A DNA stretch of 64,000 nucleotides. It comes from Bacteroidetes Order II. bacterium (GTDB taxonomy: Bacteria; Bacteroidota; Rhodothermia; Rhodothermales; UBA2364). Position numbers and translations under genes: made by a program. Positions 1 to 9,159 of this stretch are shown here, piece by piece. Each line of letters opens with the position of its first letter. The first letter of the stretch is position 1. The notes under the pieces were generated by a model that saw only the letters and a list, made by a program, of their open reading frames with translations, had not been told where the DNA came from and did no database searches. Location: contig JAEUSQ010000039.1 in the NCBI GenBank assembly GCA_016788705.1, forward strand, positions 310,001 to 374,000. Reading direction: 5' to 3'.

Positions 1-1
1 C

Positions 2-1828
2 ACGCAATATGAAGGGAAATATGTTGAAGATTTTGGGCTTTTGAAAATGGACTTTTTGGGCCTCAAAACCCTTACCATCTTGAACGACGCCCTTCAACTC
101 ATTAAGGAAAATTATGGGAAAGAGGTAGATTTAGACAAGATTCCACTCGACGATCTCAAGACCTTTGAAATGTTTCAGCGGGGCGAAACAGTAGCCATTT
201 TCCAGTTTGAAAGTTCGGGCATGCGTGAGTATATGAAACTCCTTAAACCCACCGACCTCAACGACCTAATCGCCATGAACGCCCTTTATCGGCCAGGCCC
301 GATGGATCTGATCCCCAATTACATCGCCCGAAAACATGGCCGTGAACCCATAGAATATCCGCATCCGATGCTGGAGGAAGTGCTTAAGCCCACCTTTGGC
401 ATTCCGATTTACCAAGAACAGGTCATGCAAATGGCGCAGGTTATGGGTTCTTATACCCTCGGTGGTGCCGATCTTCTTCGCCGTGCGATGGGGAAAAAGA
501 AAAAAGAGGAGATGGATGCCCAGCGGATTACGTTTCTAAAAGGTGCACAAGGCAATCAGGTGGACGAGACGACGGCCAACCAAGTCTTTGACATGATGGA
601 AAAGTTTGCCGGATACGGGTTTAATAAGTCTCATAGTGCGGCCTATTCTGTGGTGGCCTATCAAACAGCTTATTTAAAAGCCAATTATCCCTATGCTTTC
701 TTGGCCGCAGCGATGACCTCGGAAATGGGAGACACCAAAAAATTGGCCATTGTTTTGGAAGAAGCCCGACATCTCGGACTTAAGGTCTTGCCGCCTAATA
801 TCAACCACAGCCAAGCCGCATTTAGTGTGGAAGGCGAGGCCATCCGATTCGGCATGGCAGCCATCAAGGGGGTTGGAACGGGGGCCATAGAAATCATTTG
901 TAATGAACGAAACCAAAACGGACCATTTACTTCGCTCCACGATTTGGTGAAACGGGTGGATTTGAGGCAGGTGAACAAGAAGACCTTAGAAGGCTTGGCC
1001 GCTTCTGGAGCATTAGATGCGTTCGAGGGTCACCGTAAACAATTCATTGCAGCGCTCGACGACGCCATTCGGTTTGCACATCAGGCCCAACTAAACCGCG
1101 CCGCCGGGCAAAATTCGCTTTTCGGGGAATTCAGTGACACGGCTATTGAGCTTACCCCGCAAATGCCTTTTATGGAACCTTGGTCTCGTGGTGAAACGCT
1201 GCGGAACGAACGTGAACTGATTGGGCTTTATGTCTCTGGACATCCGTTGGATGAATACGGCCCGCTTGTTCGAGCCTTTTCGACCGCGTCGTTCAAGGAC
1301 TTAGAAAAGTTAGAGCCGGACCGCGAATACCGCTTTTGTGGCATTATTACCGAGGTACAAAAACGATATGCAAAAAATGGTAAGCCATTTGCTTTTATCA
1401 CCTTAGAAGATTTTGAAGGCGCTGGGGAAATCACCATCTTCTCCAATCAGTTCGAGCGTATTGGCCCACATTTGCTGCCCGACGAACTAGTGATGGCAAC
1501 GGCGAAATTAGAAAAAAGGGAACGTGGGGTCTCGCTGATTGCCAAAGACCTTGTGCCCATGTGGCAAGCCCAAGAACGCTTCATCAAGTCTATCTTGTTG
1601 CGACTGAACCCAGAAGCCGTGCCCGCCGAACACATGCAAAAACTAAAAGAAGTTTGCGACCAAAATAAAGGAGGGACACGACTCTACTTCGACCTGCTCA
1701 ACCCTGTTTCTGGGAGGGCCATTCGGCTTAAAAGCCGTTTGTGTGTTATAGACCCATCACCGGAAGTATTACGCACCATGGAACGTATTTTTGGTGCGGA
1801 AAACGTTGTTCTACAAGGAGAAAGCTAA
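2..1828 (+). CDS. dnaE: DNA polymerase III alpha subunit, C-terminal part (5' end outside window)
   Basis: Catalytic subunit of the replicative DNA polymerase. The reading frame is open from base 2, so the gene enters from the left; about 608 C-terminal residues are visible. The first visible residues (TQYEGKYVEDFGLLKMDFLG) are the usual run into the polymerase fingers. They are followed by PIYQEQVMQ, the GADLLRRAMGKK block and GYGFNKSHSAAYS, all diagnostic of bacterial DnaE. A helix-hairpin-helix region (GMAAIKGVG) follows, then an OB-fold around visible residues 430-520. The stop codon overlaps the next start (TAATG), so it is probably co-transcribed with the Nudix gene. No damage is seen in the visible part. 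DnaE rather than PolC is clear from the domain order. Confidence 0.97.
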   Translation, partial: TQYEGKYVEDFGLLKMDFLGLKTLTILNDALQLIKENYGKEVDLDKIPLDDLKTFEMFQRGETVAIFQFESSGMREYMKLLKPTDLNDLIAMNALYRPGPMDLIPNYIARKHGREPIEYPHPMLEEVLKPTFGIPIYQEQVMQMAQVMGSYTLGGADLLRRAMGKKKKEEMDAQRITFLKGAQGNQVDETTANQVFDMMEKFAGYGFNKSHSAAYSVVAYQTAYLKANYPYAFLAAAMTSEMGDTKKLAIVLEEARHLGLKVLPPNINHSQAAFSVEGEAIRFGMAAIKGVGTGAIEIICNERNQNGPFTSLHDLVKRVDLRQVNKKTLEGLAASGALDAFEGHRKQFIAALDDAIRFAHQAQLNRAAGQNSLFGEFSDTAIELTPQMPFMEPWSRGETLRNERELIGLYVSGHPLDEYGPLVRAFSTASFKDLEKLEPDREYRFCGIITEVQKRYAKNGKPFAFITLEDFEGAGEITIFSNQFERIGPHLLPDELVMATAKLEKRERGVSLIAKDLVPMWQAQERFIKSILLRLNPEAVPAEHMQKLKEVCDQNKGGTRLYFDLLNPVSGRAIRLKSRLCVIDPSPEVLRTMERIFGAENVVLQGES

Positions 1829-2379
1829 TGGATCAACTACGAGAAACTTTTTTACATCGCGAGGTTTTGGTAGAAGGCAAATTATTGCATGTTTATCGCG
1901 ATACCGTCGCCCTCTCCGACGGCAGCGAGAGCATCCGCGAGTGGATAAATCATCCCGGCGCAGCAGCCGTGGTCCCCCTTTTTGACGATGGAACAACGCT
2001 GCTTATCCGGCAATTTCGTTACCCGCCTCAACAGATATTTATTGAACTCCCTGCCGGAAAATTGGACATACCCGGCGAATCGCCTTTGGATGCCGCCAAA
2101 CGAGAATTGGCAGAAGAAACCGGGCATGATGCACTACAATGGGATTCTCTAGGTGCGTGTTTTCCTGGTATCGGTTATTCAAACGAGATTATCCACCTTT
2201 TTTTGGCCCGCAGCCTCCGTCCTTCAACCATTGCCCCCATTGCTGGTGAGTTTTTGGCCCCTTTTCAAATCCCCTTGACCAAGGCTGTGCATATGGCCTA
2301 TCATGGGGAAATTACCGATGCAAAAACGGCTATAGGGCTATTACGGGCGGCTGCATTCCTTAGGCTGACAGATGGGTAA
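1828..2379 (+). CDS. Nudix hydrolase, ADP-ribose pyrophosphatase-like
   Basis: Predicted cytoplasmic Nudix hydrolase of 183 residues, the usual size of ADP-ribose pyrophosphatases (ADP-ribose to AMP and ribose 5-phosphate). The Nudix box is visible as ELPAGKLDIPG followed by ESPLDAAKRELAEETG, with the metal-binding REL-x-EE-x-G core intact. Between the first Gly and the first Glu there are six residues instead of the canonical five, a small insertion. The upstream IRQFRYP segment is typical of the ADP-ribose branch. The ATG overlaps the dnaE stop by one base, which fixes the start. An earlier in-frame start inside dnaE is not credible. The substrate is inferred from family resemblance. Confidence 0.88.
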   Translation: MDQLRETFLHREVLVEGKLLHVYRDTVALSDGSESIREWINHPGAAAVVPLFDDGTTLLIRQFRYPPQQIFIELPAGKLDIPGESPLDAAKRELAEETGHDALQWDSLGACFPGIGYSNEIIHLFLARSLRPSTIAPIAGEFLAPFQIPLTKAVHMAYHGEITDAKTAIGLLRAAAFLRLTDG

Positions 2380-2419
2380 CAGCGCGGTAAGTAGTTTCTC
2401 GCTTCAGCATCTGTTATAA

Positions 2420-2454
2420 AAAAGCCTTGCTTCTGGAAAAGAAACAAGGCTTTT
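2420..2454. terminator. Bidirectional rho-independent terminator between the Nudix gene and tRNA-Phe
   Basis: A perfect 10-bp stem (AAAAGCCTTG with CAAGGCTTTT) surrounds a 15-base loop, with A-rich and T-rich flanks on the two sides. It lies between two convergent transcription units, the Nudix gene on plus and the tRNA on minus, and can serve both. Confidence 0.75.
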
Positions 2455-2458
2455 AGGG

Positions 2459-2531
2459 TGGTCGAGGACGGACTTGAACCGCCGACACAAGGATTTTCAG
2501 TCCTTTGCTCTACCAACTGAGCTACTCGACC
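2459..2531 (-). tRNA. tRNA-Phe (anticodon GAA)
   Basis: On the minus strand a 73-nt cloverleaf can be drawn. The acceptor GGTCGAG pairs with CTCGACC, the D arm contains AGCTCAGTTGGTAGAGC, and the anticodon stem-loop GGACTGAAAATCC carries GAA. The T arm GGCGG-TTCAAGT-CCGTC contains one G-T pair. The discriminator is A and the terminal CCA is not encoded; the genome continues with CCC. The gene is a single copy with no neighbouring tRNA. Confidence 0.97.
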
Positions 2532-2614
2532 ATTTTTGCTTAGGAACAGCAATATAAGAACAATTCCAAACAGTGTCAATCCATTTTACATCTTCACGTT
2601 CATTTGAAACTTGT

Positions 2615-3487
2615 TTAAGCCCGAACGTGTACGCCCCATCCCAATTTCCCCCGCAATGTTGCGAAATAATCATGGCCCTCTAAAATCACCAGATTAAACG
2701 TATGCTTGGCCTCATGTAAAATCAATCGGTTAGAGGAGGCGCCTAAATGTTCCACCTCCCCATCTACCACTAACATATATGGACAATCACTCTCCGGTAT
2801 ATTAAGTTCCAAGACCGCCGTATGGGGTACGACCAATGGCCGCATCGTGAGGGTGTGGGCCGCGAGGGGCGTTAGGGAAAAACAAGCACTTCCAGGTACC
2901 ATAATGGCCCCGCCCGCCGAAAGTGAGTAGGCGGTTGATCCCGTAGGCGTTGCAACGATAAGGCCATCTGCCCAATAATTACACAAATGCACCCCATTAA
3001 TATGGGCATTGATGTTGATCAGAGACGCATCCGGACCTTTGTTGATAACAAACTCATTAAGTGCCCACCGGGGCGTAGTATCTTGGGGCAAGAGCAGTTC
3101 TAACGCCATCCGTGGCATAACTTTATATTGCCCCAGTCGGATTTTTTCGAGGGCAAGTTCAATGTGCGAGACCTCCATATCCGCCAGAAAACCCAATCGT
3201 CCAATATTTACCCCCAAAACGGGCGTACCGTGGGGTGCAATCAGGCGTGCAGTATTGATAATGGTTCCATCCCCCCCAAACGACAACACCATATCGGTCT
3301 CGTGTAGGGACATTGTCGCTACCTGTTCCGCCAATAAAGCCGATATTCTACCACGCTCTACCAATCCTTTTGCCAACGGCTCATACAGTTTAAAGGCCAA
3401 GCGCGATTGTTCAAACCAATCTACAGCCCGCATCACCGGATCCCACAGCAGTTGTTTATTGGTATTTCCTGTAATGCCAAAAGTCAT
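2615..3487 (-). CDS. nadK: NAD kinase
   Basis: Cytoplasmic ATP-NAD kinase, phosphorylating NAD to NADP. The 290-residue length is normal. The hallmark GGDGT motif appears as LSFGGDGTIINTAR near residue 70, and the second motif as ATPTGSTAYSLSAGG near residue 180. NEFVINKG, the conserved Asn-Glu region, lies between them. The C-terminal VVDGE segment of the family is present. The start ATG lies two bases after the stop of the upstream aldehyde dehydrogenase on the same strand, so the two are probably one transcript. All expected motifs are intact. Confidence 0.96.
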   Translation of the reverse strand: MTFGITGNTNKQLLWDPVMRAVDWFEQSRLAFKLYEPLAKGLVERGRISALLAEQVATMSLHETDMVLSFGGDGTIINTARLIAPHGTPVLGVNIGRLGFLADMEVSHIELALEKIRLGQYKVMPRMALELLLPQDTTPRWALNEFVINKGPDASLININAHINGVHLCNYWADGLIVATPTGSTAYSLSAGGAIMVPGSACFSLTPLAAHTLTMRPLVVPHTAVLELNIPESDCPYMLVVDGEVEHLGASSNRLILHEAKHTFNLVILEGHDYFATLRGKLGWGVHVRA

Positions 3488-3489
3488 GA

Positions 3490-4923
3490 TTATCCAGCAA
3501 AAATGTAGGTTGTCTTAACCGTTGTGTAAAATTCTTTCGCATGACTCCCTTGTTCACGTGCGCCATAACTGGACGCTTTTGTCCCGCCAAAGGGCACATG
3601 ATAATCCACCCCAGCGGTAGGAAGGTTAACCATCACCATTCCAGCCTTTGCATGGTGCTTAAAGTGATAGGCATGTTTCAACGAGGTGGTACAAATTCCA
3701 GTGGAAAGGCCAAATGGGGTGTCATTGGCCACATATAAGGCTTCTTCATAGTCTTTCACCCGGATAACACCTGCCACAGGCCCAAAAACCTCTTCCCGAT
3801 TGATCATCATTTCATTCGTCGTTTCTACAAAAAGTGTAGGGGCCAGAAAAAATCCCGGAGTTTTTCGTTGAAGTGTCTGCCCCCCAAAAGCCAAACGAGC
3901 GCCTTCACGAACGGCTTGCTGGATGTAATGAAGGTCTTTTGTCAACTGGGCCTCATCCACAACAGGCCCCATCTCCACGCCCGGCATCCGCGCATCGTCC
4001 ACTTTTAAGGCTGCCAATTTATTTACCATCGCTTCTACAAACCGATCGTGAATCCCTTCAGAAACAATGAGACGGCTCGAAGCCGTACAACGCTGGCCAG
4101 TAGAAAAGAAGGCTCCATTTATGGCGCAAGCAACCGCCGTATCCAAATCGGCATCATCCAAAATCACCAATGGATTTTTGCCACCCATTTCTAATTGTAC
4201 TTTTTTATGAAAGGCCGCACAGGTGGTGGCGATCTCTTTACCCGTGTGAATGCTTCCCGTGAAGGAAATGCCAGCAACATTCGGATGCGCCACCAAAGCC
4301 TTTCCGACAACCGCTCCTTTTCCCATCACCAAATTAAATACACCTTCCGGCACACCCGACTGATGAATAATATCGGCCAAGGCCCATGCACACCCCGGAA
4401 CCAACTCCGCAGGCTTAAAAACAACCGTGTTTCCATATGCCAACGCCGGAGCAATCTTCCAGGCAGGGATCGCAATGGGGAAGTTCCACGGCGTAATAAT
4501 TCCTACTGCCCCTATCGGTTCGCGGGTTATTTCCACCTCGATGCCCGGACGCACAGAGGCCATTTTCTCGCCAGATGGACGCAGGGCCTCTCCGGCAAAG
4601 AACTTAAAAATATGTCCGGCACGGGTGGCTTCTCCAATGCCTTCGGGCAAGGTTTTACCTTCTTCACGGGCAAGGAGATTGCCCAGTTCGTCTTTTCTGG
4701 CCAGAATTTCGGACCCAATTTTATCCAAAAGGTCGAATCGCTGTTGTGGGGTACTTCTCCCCCACGAGGAGGCCGCAACATGCGCTGCCTGTACTGCATC
4801 CTCTATGTCTTCGAGGGTACTGAGGGCATAGTGGTCTATAACGTCATTGGTATCCGACGGGTTAATATTCGCTTGGACTTCGTGGGGAGTACGCCATTCT
4901 CCGGCAATTAAATTCGGCTTCAT
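3490..4923 (-). CDS. Aldehyde dehydrogenase, probably 2-oxoglutarate semialdehyde (2,5-dioxopentanoate) dehydrogenase
   Basis: NAD(P)-dependent aldehyde dehydrogenase of 477 residues, normal length. Visible landmarks are the TPWNFPIAIPAWK substrate/cofactor segment, FTGS of the Rossmann domain, LEMGGKNPLV with the general-base Glu, and the catalytic Cys in FSTGQRCTASSR. It ends with the EVFGPV and PFGG segments. The family converts 2-oxoglutarate semialdehyde, the product of the hydroxyproline or pentose routes, to 2-oxoglutarate. I prefer that substrate because the window also holds a 4-hydroxyproline epimerase, a D-amino-acid/hydroxyproline dehydrogenase and a DapA-like deaminase/lyase. Succinate-semialdehyde or another aldehyde remains possible. 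It is followed two bases later by nadK. Confidence 0.85.
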   Translation of the reverse strand: MKPNLIAGEWRTPHEVQANINPSDTNDVIDHYALSTLEDIEDAVQAAHVAASSWGRSTPQQRFDLLDKIGSEILARKDELGNLLAREEGKTLPEGIGEATRAGHIFKFFAGEALRPSGEKMASVRPGIEVEITREPIGAVGIITPWNFPIAIPAWKIAPALAYGNTVVFKPAELVPGCAWALADIIHQSGVPEGVFNLVMGKGAVVGKALVAHPNVAGISFTGSIHTGKEIATTCAAFHKKVQLEMGGKNPLVILDDADLDTAVACAINGAFFSTGQRCTASSRLIVSEGIHDRFVEAMVNKLAALKVDDARMPGVEMGPVVDEAQLTKDLHYIQQAVREGARLAFGGQTLQRKTPGFFLAPTLFVETTNEMMINREEVFGPVAGVIRVKDYEEALYVANDTPFGLSTGICTTSLKHAYHFKHHAKAGMVMVNLPTAGVDYHVPFGGTKASSYGAREQGSHAKEFYTTVKTTYIFAG

Positions 4924-5454
4924 ACAGCTTTTGAGCGGGTTGGTTGGGTGTGAAAGGCAGAAGATAAGGCGGGAATCTCAAAATTCCGACCCTGCTTTTT
5001 ATGAACTACTATCTGCGCTACCATCTTGGTAGGCTTGTCCATGCAAAAATACAAAATGCAGAAGGCCATACGCTGGGTATCGGTGATCATAAAGCCAATC
5101 CTTGCATAATACCCCTCCCAAAGAACTATTTACTTTCTTTTAGAAAAACATAATTCCTTGCAATTGTGGCCTCTTATACTGAACTTGTTGGGCTTTTTTT
5201 TCAAAGAAATTTATGCCCAAATTTGTTCCGCTTGTGTCTTCTTGCTATTACAAAACAGCAATTATCAAGAAGTTTTTTTATAAAAAATATTTTTGAGATG
5301 AGCACAACCTTCAAATAGGTATTTTTCTATTTTTACTATCAATCTTAAGAATGATTATTAGACATTCGTAGTTTATGTATGGCGAATTCAAATTTTGATA
5401 AAACTAAATTTACGCCGAATTAAAATGAATCAACTTTCCCGAATCTATTTTTCC
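4924..5454. other. Intergenic stretch, AT-rich, no gene recognised
   Basis: The right half (from about 5150) is strongly AT-rich and merges with the dead restriction-modification genes, suggesting it arrived with them. The left part next to the aldehyde dehydrogenase start probably holds that gene's promoter, but no motif is clear enough to call. Short open frames here show no recognisable protein. Confidence 0.5.
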
Positions 5455-6138
5455 TCAATCTTTACAAAATTCATTTGGAAATTCTCTTGTTAATTTGTTT
5501 ATTACTTGCGAATAAGACTTTACAAAATTATCACTCTTTTCTTTAGATCAATGGCCAGTTGGTTCGATTATATCAATATATAATTCTGGAACTCCTGAGA
5601 TAAACTCCCAAAATTTTTGACCGCAATATTTGTAATAATCTCTTTTATCCGGATGATTATCTTTTCCATAACAACAACCATTTATCGCATTTATAATCAA
5701 TTGATAATTACTAGTCCTCAATGTTTTCTTAGCTACCTTGAAATCAGAAATCATTTTTGCTATTTGAGAACTATTACCCCAACTAGGGTCAGACTTGATT
5801 GTGACAATATTTCTAATACCATTTTTATCAAATTATAAATCAATACCTTTTATGCTGGATTTGTATCCACCATAAACTTTGTGGTTAATAGAAATAGCGA
5901 GACCTTCGAGCCAATCTCCAAAAATTGTCTCTTCATTAGACGAAATATGGGCATCTAAGATCCCTCTTATAATTTGCTCTGCCGTCAATACATTTTTAGC
6001 CTTAAAAAGGTAAGGGTTTTTTCGTTGTAAAACTTTTGACAGTTTAAGGCCATCAAGGCTTTGAATACGTTTTTGATGGAAAATACCGATATTTTGTTCA
6101 ATATATTGTGATACTTCATCAAGGTTCAGAGCCTTCAT
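5455..6138 (-). pseudogene. Type II restriction endonuclease, PmeII-like, inactivated by two in-frame stops
   Basis: The minus-strand frame starts at ATG 6138 (MKALNLDEVSQYIEQ) and can be followed for 228 codons to a TGA at 5455. Two stops break it without any frame change: TAA at 5833-5835 just after KGIDL, where a Glu codon is the simplest ancestor, and TGA at 5548-5550 after IIEPTGH. Between and beyond them the frame stays coherent: FDKNGIRNIVTIK, INGCCYGKDNHPDKRDYY, QKFWEFISG, SKEKSDNFVKSY. From memory this resembles the PmeII family of type II endonucleases. The Asp in GIDL and the TIK Lys may be part of a PD-(D/E)xK-type site. It lies 12 bases after the methyltransferase remnant. The sequence is AT-rich, unlike the flanking genes, which suggests transfer. 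As written it cannot give a full-length product. Confidence 0.82.
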
Positions 6139-6150
6139 ATTTTTAAATAT

Positions 6151-7003
6151 TTATAAAAGATATAATTCAACAGGATTTAACTGTTCTTTAACTAACTGGT
6201 AATACGCTGGGATAATTTCAATGCCTATTGCATTTCGTCTCATTCTATTGGCAACAGTAATGGTCGTTCCAGAACCCATAAAAGGGTCTAATACGGTATC
6301 ATGTTCTTTGGTGAATAGCTTGATGAACCATTCAGGAAGTTCTTCAGGGAAAGCAGCACTATGGTTTTTGTTACTGCATTCGGTGGCCAAGTGCAATACA
6401 TTGGTAGGATAAGCCTTTCTCTCTCTAACCAATTAGAAATATTTTTTCCAAATCCACTTCCTACTTTTGAATTGTCGCGAATTTTATCGGTATTAGAGAG
6501 TTTTTTCAATCTTGACTTAGCCCAGTCTCCCATAGGAACCATCACCTTTTCTTGATACATATTAAATTTTCTATTTTTATTAAATTGTAGAAGTCTTTCC
6601 CATGCATCCCTAAAACGATTAGGCCATTTACCGGGGTAGCTATTTTTTTGTGCCAAATAAATTCTTCCATCCAAAGCCAGCCTTGTTTTCTCATTTCTAA
6701 TATAAGTTCCATCACATAAACACTTCTTTCACCATCAACAACTTTTTCTTTGATGTTTAGAACAAAAGTACCAGTTGGTTTAAGAATTCTTAGAAGTTGT
6801 TCAGAAATAGGCAAAAACTATTCAACATATTTATCTGTAAGAATACCTCCATAGGCATTTTTTCTTTGATCAGCATAAGGAGGAGAAATGACTATTAAAT
6901 CTACGGAATTACCAGGTAAAAGGCTCAGTTGTTCTTTGCAATCACCTAAATATAAATTTGTTTTAATTTCTATTTTATTAACGAACTTTAATTGAAAAAA
7001 CAT
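6151..7003 (-). pseudogene. Site-specific DNA methyltransferase of the R-M pair, broken by one stop and two frameshifts
   Basis: Read on the minus strand from ATG 7003. LYLGDCKEQLSLLPGNSVDLIVISPPYAD carries the catalytic SPPY motif, and the AdoMet motif DPFMGSGTT comes near the end. The SPPY-first order indicates a beta-class amino-methyltransferase (N6-adenine or N4-cytosine). Three lesions are visible. (1) TAG at about 6815-6817 after KYVE, probably from a Trp TGG, with the same frame resuming in FLPISEQLLRILKP. (2) A one-base loss in a run of seven A near 6650 moves the frame to SYPGKWPNRFRDAWERLL. (3) Another one-base shift near 6425 moves it to KAYPTNVLHLATECS. With all three repaired the protein would be of ordinary length. 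It is AT-rich and sits immediately upstream of the dead endonuclease. Confidence 0.88.
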
Positions 7004-7200
7004 TCACAAATTTGAATGTACAGAAATTTTAATTCATCATGCATAGTATAAGAAATTAGCACCACTTTGTCAATATTTTTTACCTATGATCGTCGTTCTT
7101 GGACTTTCTATCACAGATGAAGTGGGTTCTAATGGTTCTCTCATTTTATGGGCACTACATTTGGGTACAAGCAACAATGACCTACTAAACGGAGAATACC

Positions 7201-7752
7201 ATGAAAAAGAAGCTAAGTTGGGTACTAATGACAGTTTTAAGTATTTTTTTATTGATGCAGCTCATCCCCATTGACCGAGAAAACCCTCCTATAACGTTAG
7301 ACATGCCTGCGCCCAAACCCGTTAAGGACATCCTAAAACGGTCTTGTTACGATTGTCATTCTAACGAGACCGAATGGCCTTGGTACAGTTACCTTGCACC
7401 TGTAAAGTTCATGATTCGTCATCATGTAAATGAGGGAAGAAGTAAGGTTAATTTTTCCACATGGGATCAGCCGCAAGGGGAAGAAAAAGCAGAGGTTCCA
7501 GAGGAAATTATAGAAGTGATAGAAAAAGGCGAAATGCCCACTTGGGATTATATTTTAATGCATCCAGAAGCAAAGCTAAGTGCTAAGGATGTGGCAGTCT
7601 TAAAGGAATGGGCGGCTACGGTTGGCAAAGGAGGCGAAACAGGAGATGTGCGCGGTGATGAAACTGTTCCAGATGCTAAACCTGCACTAACAAGCTCTAA
7701 AGACACTACTTTGGTGCAAAAGACCAAAGATACCGACGATGATGACAACTAA
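7201..7752 (+). CDS. Haem-binding domain protein (Haem_bd-like), exported
   Basis: A 183-residue protein starting MKKKLSWVLMTVLSIFLLMQ, a signal peptide or N-terminal membrane anchor. A single c-type haem motif follows in SCYDCHSNETEWPWYSYLAP (residues about 57-75), as in the Haem_bd domain family. An Asp/Glu/Thr-rich tail ends in DDDDN. It is probably a periplasmic, membrane-anchored monohaem protein; the redox partner is unknown. The region after the motif (KGEMPTWDYILMHPEAKLS) matches the family pattern in which Met and His lie near the haem. The stop is directly followed by the stop of the convergent sensor kinase with no gap, and no separate terminator is evident. Confidence 0.85.
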   Translation: MKKKLSWVLMTVLSIFLLMQLIPIDRENPPITLDMPAPKPVKDILKRSCYDCHSNETEWPWYSYLAPVKFMIRHHVNEGRSKVNFSTWDQPQGEEKAEVPEEIIEVIEKGEMPTWDYILMHPEAKLSAKDVAVLKEWAATVGKGGETGDVRGDETVPDAKPALTSSKDTTLVQKTKDTDDDDN

Positions 7753-9153
7753 TTATGGTGCTTTAGGCGATTGAAAGTACAGGGTAACGGTTGTACTTTT
7801 GTTGGGTATGGATGAGACCGACCATTGGGCATGGTGTTTCTGAGCAATTTTATTGACCAAAGCCATGCCCAGTCCACTTCCGGGAATGCCCTTAGCACTC
7901 ATGCTTTTAGCACGAAAAAAGCGTTTCCCCACATGCGGGACGTCTTCCGGTCGAATACCCAAACCTGTATCGCGAACCAGGAGCACGGGCGGATCGTAAT
8001 CCAAGCGTACTTCTATGGTCCCACTTTCCGTATATTTTTGTGCATTGTCTAAAATATTTTCTACCATTCGTTTTAGTAATTCGTTATCCCCTACCACTTG
8101 TACATCGGGTTGAATATCCATTTTTAGGACAATCTTCCGATCTTTTAAGAGGGATTCTATATCTAAAGTGGCATCCAAAACAATTTTAGAAAGATCGCAA
8201 CAATCTCGGAGCGTTTCATCGGCGGTATGTTCCAGCCGTGCCAGCTCTAAAAGGCTCCGCACCATATCGCGCATCGCACCCAGTTCTACATGAAGACTTT
8301 TCAGGGTTTCTCGGTAGTGTTCAGCCGTTCGTTCGCGCCGGAGGGCCACTTCTACGGCCCCCACTAAGGCGGTTATGGGCGTTTGCAATTCGTGTGCGGC
8401 ATGGGCAGTAAAGGCTTCCATTTCATCGAAGTTTTTCTGGAGGCGACTCAGCAAATCGTTCAATGTTTCAGTGAGTTGAAGCGTTTCTACGTCGGCTCCT
8501 GGAAACGAAGGGATTCGATAATCTCGTGTATGAAGAGAGATTTTTTGTGCTGCATCCGAGATAATTTCAACCGATTCGGTGGCCCGATGGGCCAGTTTCT
8601 TCAACAAAAACCACCAGACGATCATTGCCACCAAAACAATAACGGCTAAACCTATCAACCCCAGGCCATAAATATGGCTTCGATCCACTTCATATTGCCC
8701 GATCTGGATATACCCAATCAACCGACGATCAGGATCATAAATCCCCCGCGTTAAAAAAAGCATCCGGTATCCGGTACGATTATCGGTGAAAAAGCCATCT
8801 TTCTTTACCAAAGAACGGGGATATTTCCGGAGAATATCTACATTGTCGGAAGCAAACAACAAGGTACCATCAAGACGGAATAATTGCACAAATTGCGGAT
8901 TCTGGCGTGGATGCGCATGTGTATGGTGCGGCTCCGTCCAGTGGTATCTCGGCGGCACTACCCGACCTTCGAACTGTATGGCTGCCGATATTTCGGCCAA
9001 TTCATCTTCTAAAACGCGGCGATCGGAGAAATGAAACGTTGCGACAATGCTTCCAGCGGTCAAAACAAAAATGAATAACAACGTTCCCAAAAATGTAGGA
9101 AGTAGGGTTTTGACGAGCCGTGTTCGGAAGTGTAATGGTTTTTTGGAAGGCAT
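7753..9153 (-). CDS. Membrane sensor histidine kinase
   Basis: A 466-residue kinase. The first membrane segment lies at residues about 13-38 and the periplasmic sensor at about 40-165. The second membrane segment is GLGLIGLAVIVLVAMIVWWFLL. A HAMP-like linker follows, then the dimerisation H-box FTAHAAHELQTPIT with the phospho-accepting His. The N-box is DNELLKRMVENILDNAQKYT and the G-boxes are DTGLGI and GSGLGMALV. The sensor domain carries a His-rich run (YHWTEPHHTHAHP, about residues 70-82) that could bind a metal ion. It lies six bases downstream of the response regulator gene, so both are made together. The layout resembles CusS/heavy-metal sensors, but the ligand cannot be read from sequence. 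Confidence 0.93.
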   Translation of the reverse strand: MPSKKPLHFRTRLVKTLLPTFLGTLLFIFVLTAGSIVATFHFSDRRVLEDELAEISAAIQFEGRVVPPRYHWTEPHHTHAHPRQNPQFVQLFRLDGTLLFASDNVDILRKYPRSLVKKDGFFTDNRTGYRMLFLTRGIYDPDRRLIGYIQIGQYEVDRSHIYGLGLIGLAVIVLVAMIVWWFLLKKLAHRATESVEIISDAAQKISLHTRDYRIPSFPGADVETLQLTETLNDLLSRLQKNFDEMEAFTAHAAHELQTPITALVGAVEVALRRERTAEHYRETLKSLHVELGAMRDMVRSLLELARLEHTADETLRDCCDLSKIVLDATLDIESLLKDRKIVLKMDIQPDVQVVGDNELLKRMVENILDNAQKYTESGTIEVRLDYDPPVLLVRDTGLGIRPEDVPHVGKRFFRAKSMSAKGIPGSGLGMALVNKIAQKHHAQWSVSSIPNKSTTVTLYFQSPKAP

Positions 9154-9159
9154 CTCTCT

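Noticed and set aside
5455-6138. Stop codon read-through or recoding in the endonuclease gene
   Set aside because: Two different stops (TAA and TGA) plus frameshifts in the partner gene are simpler as decay. No other gene in the window shows internal stops.
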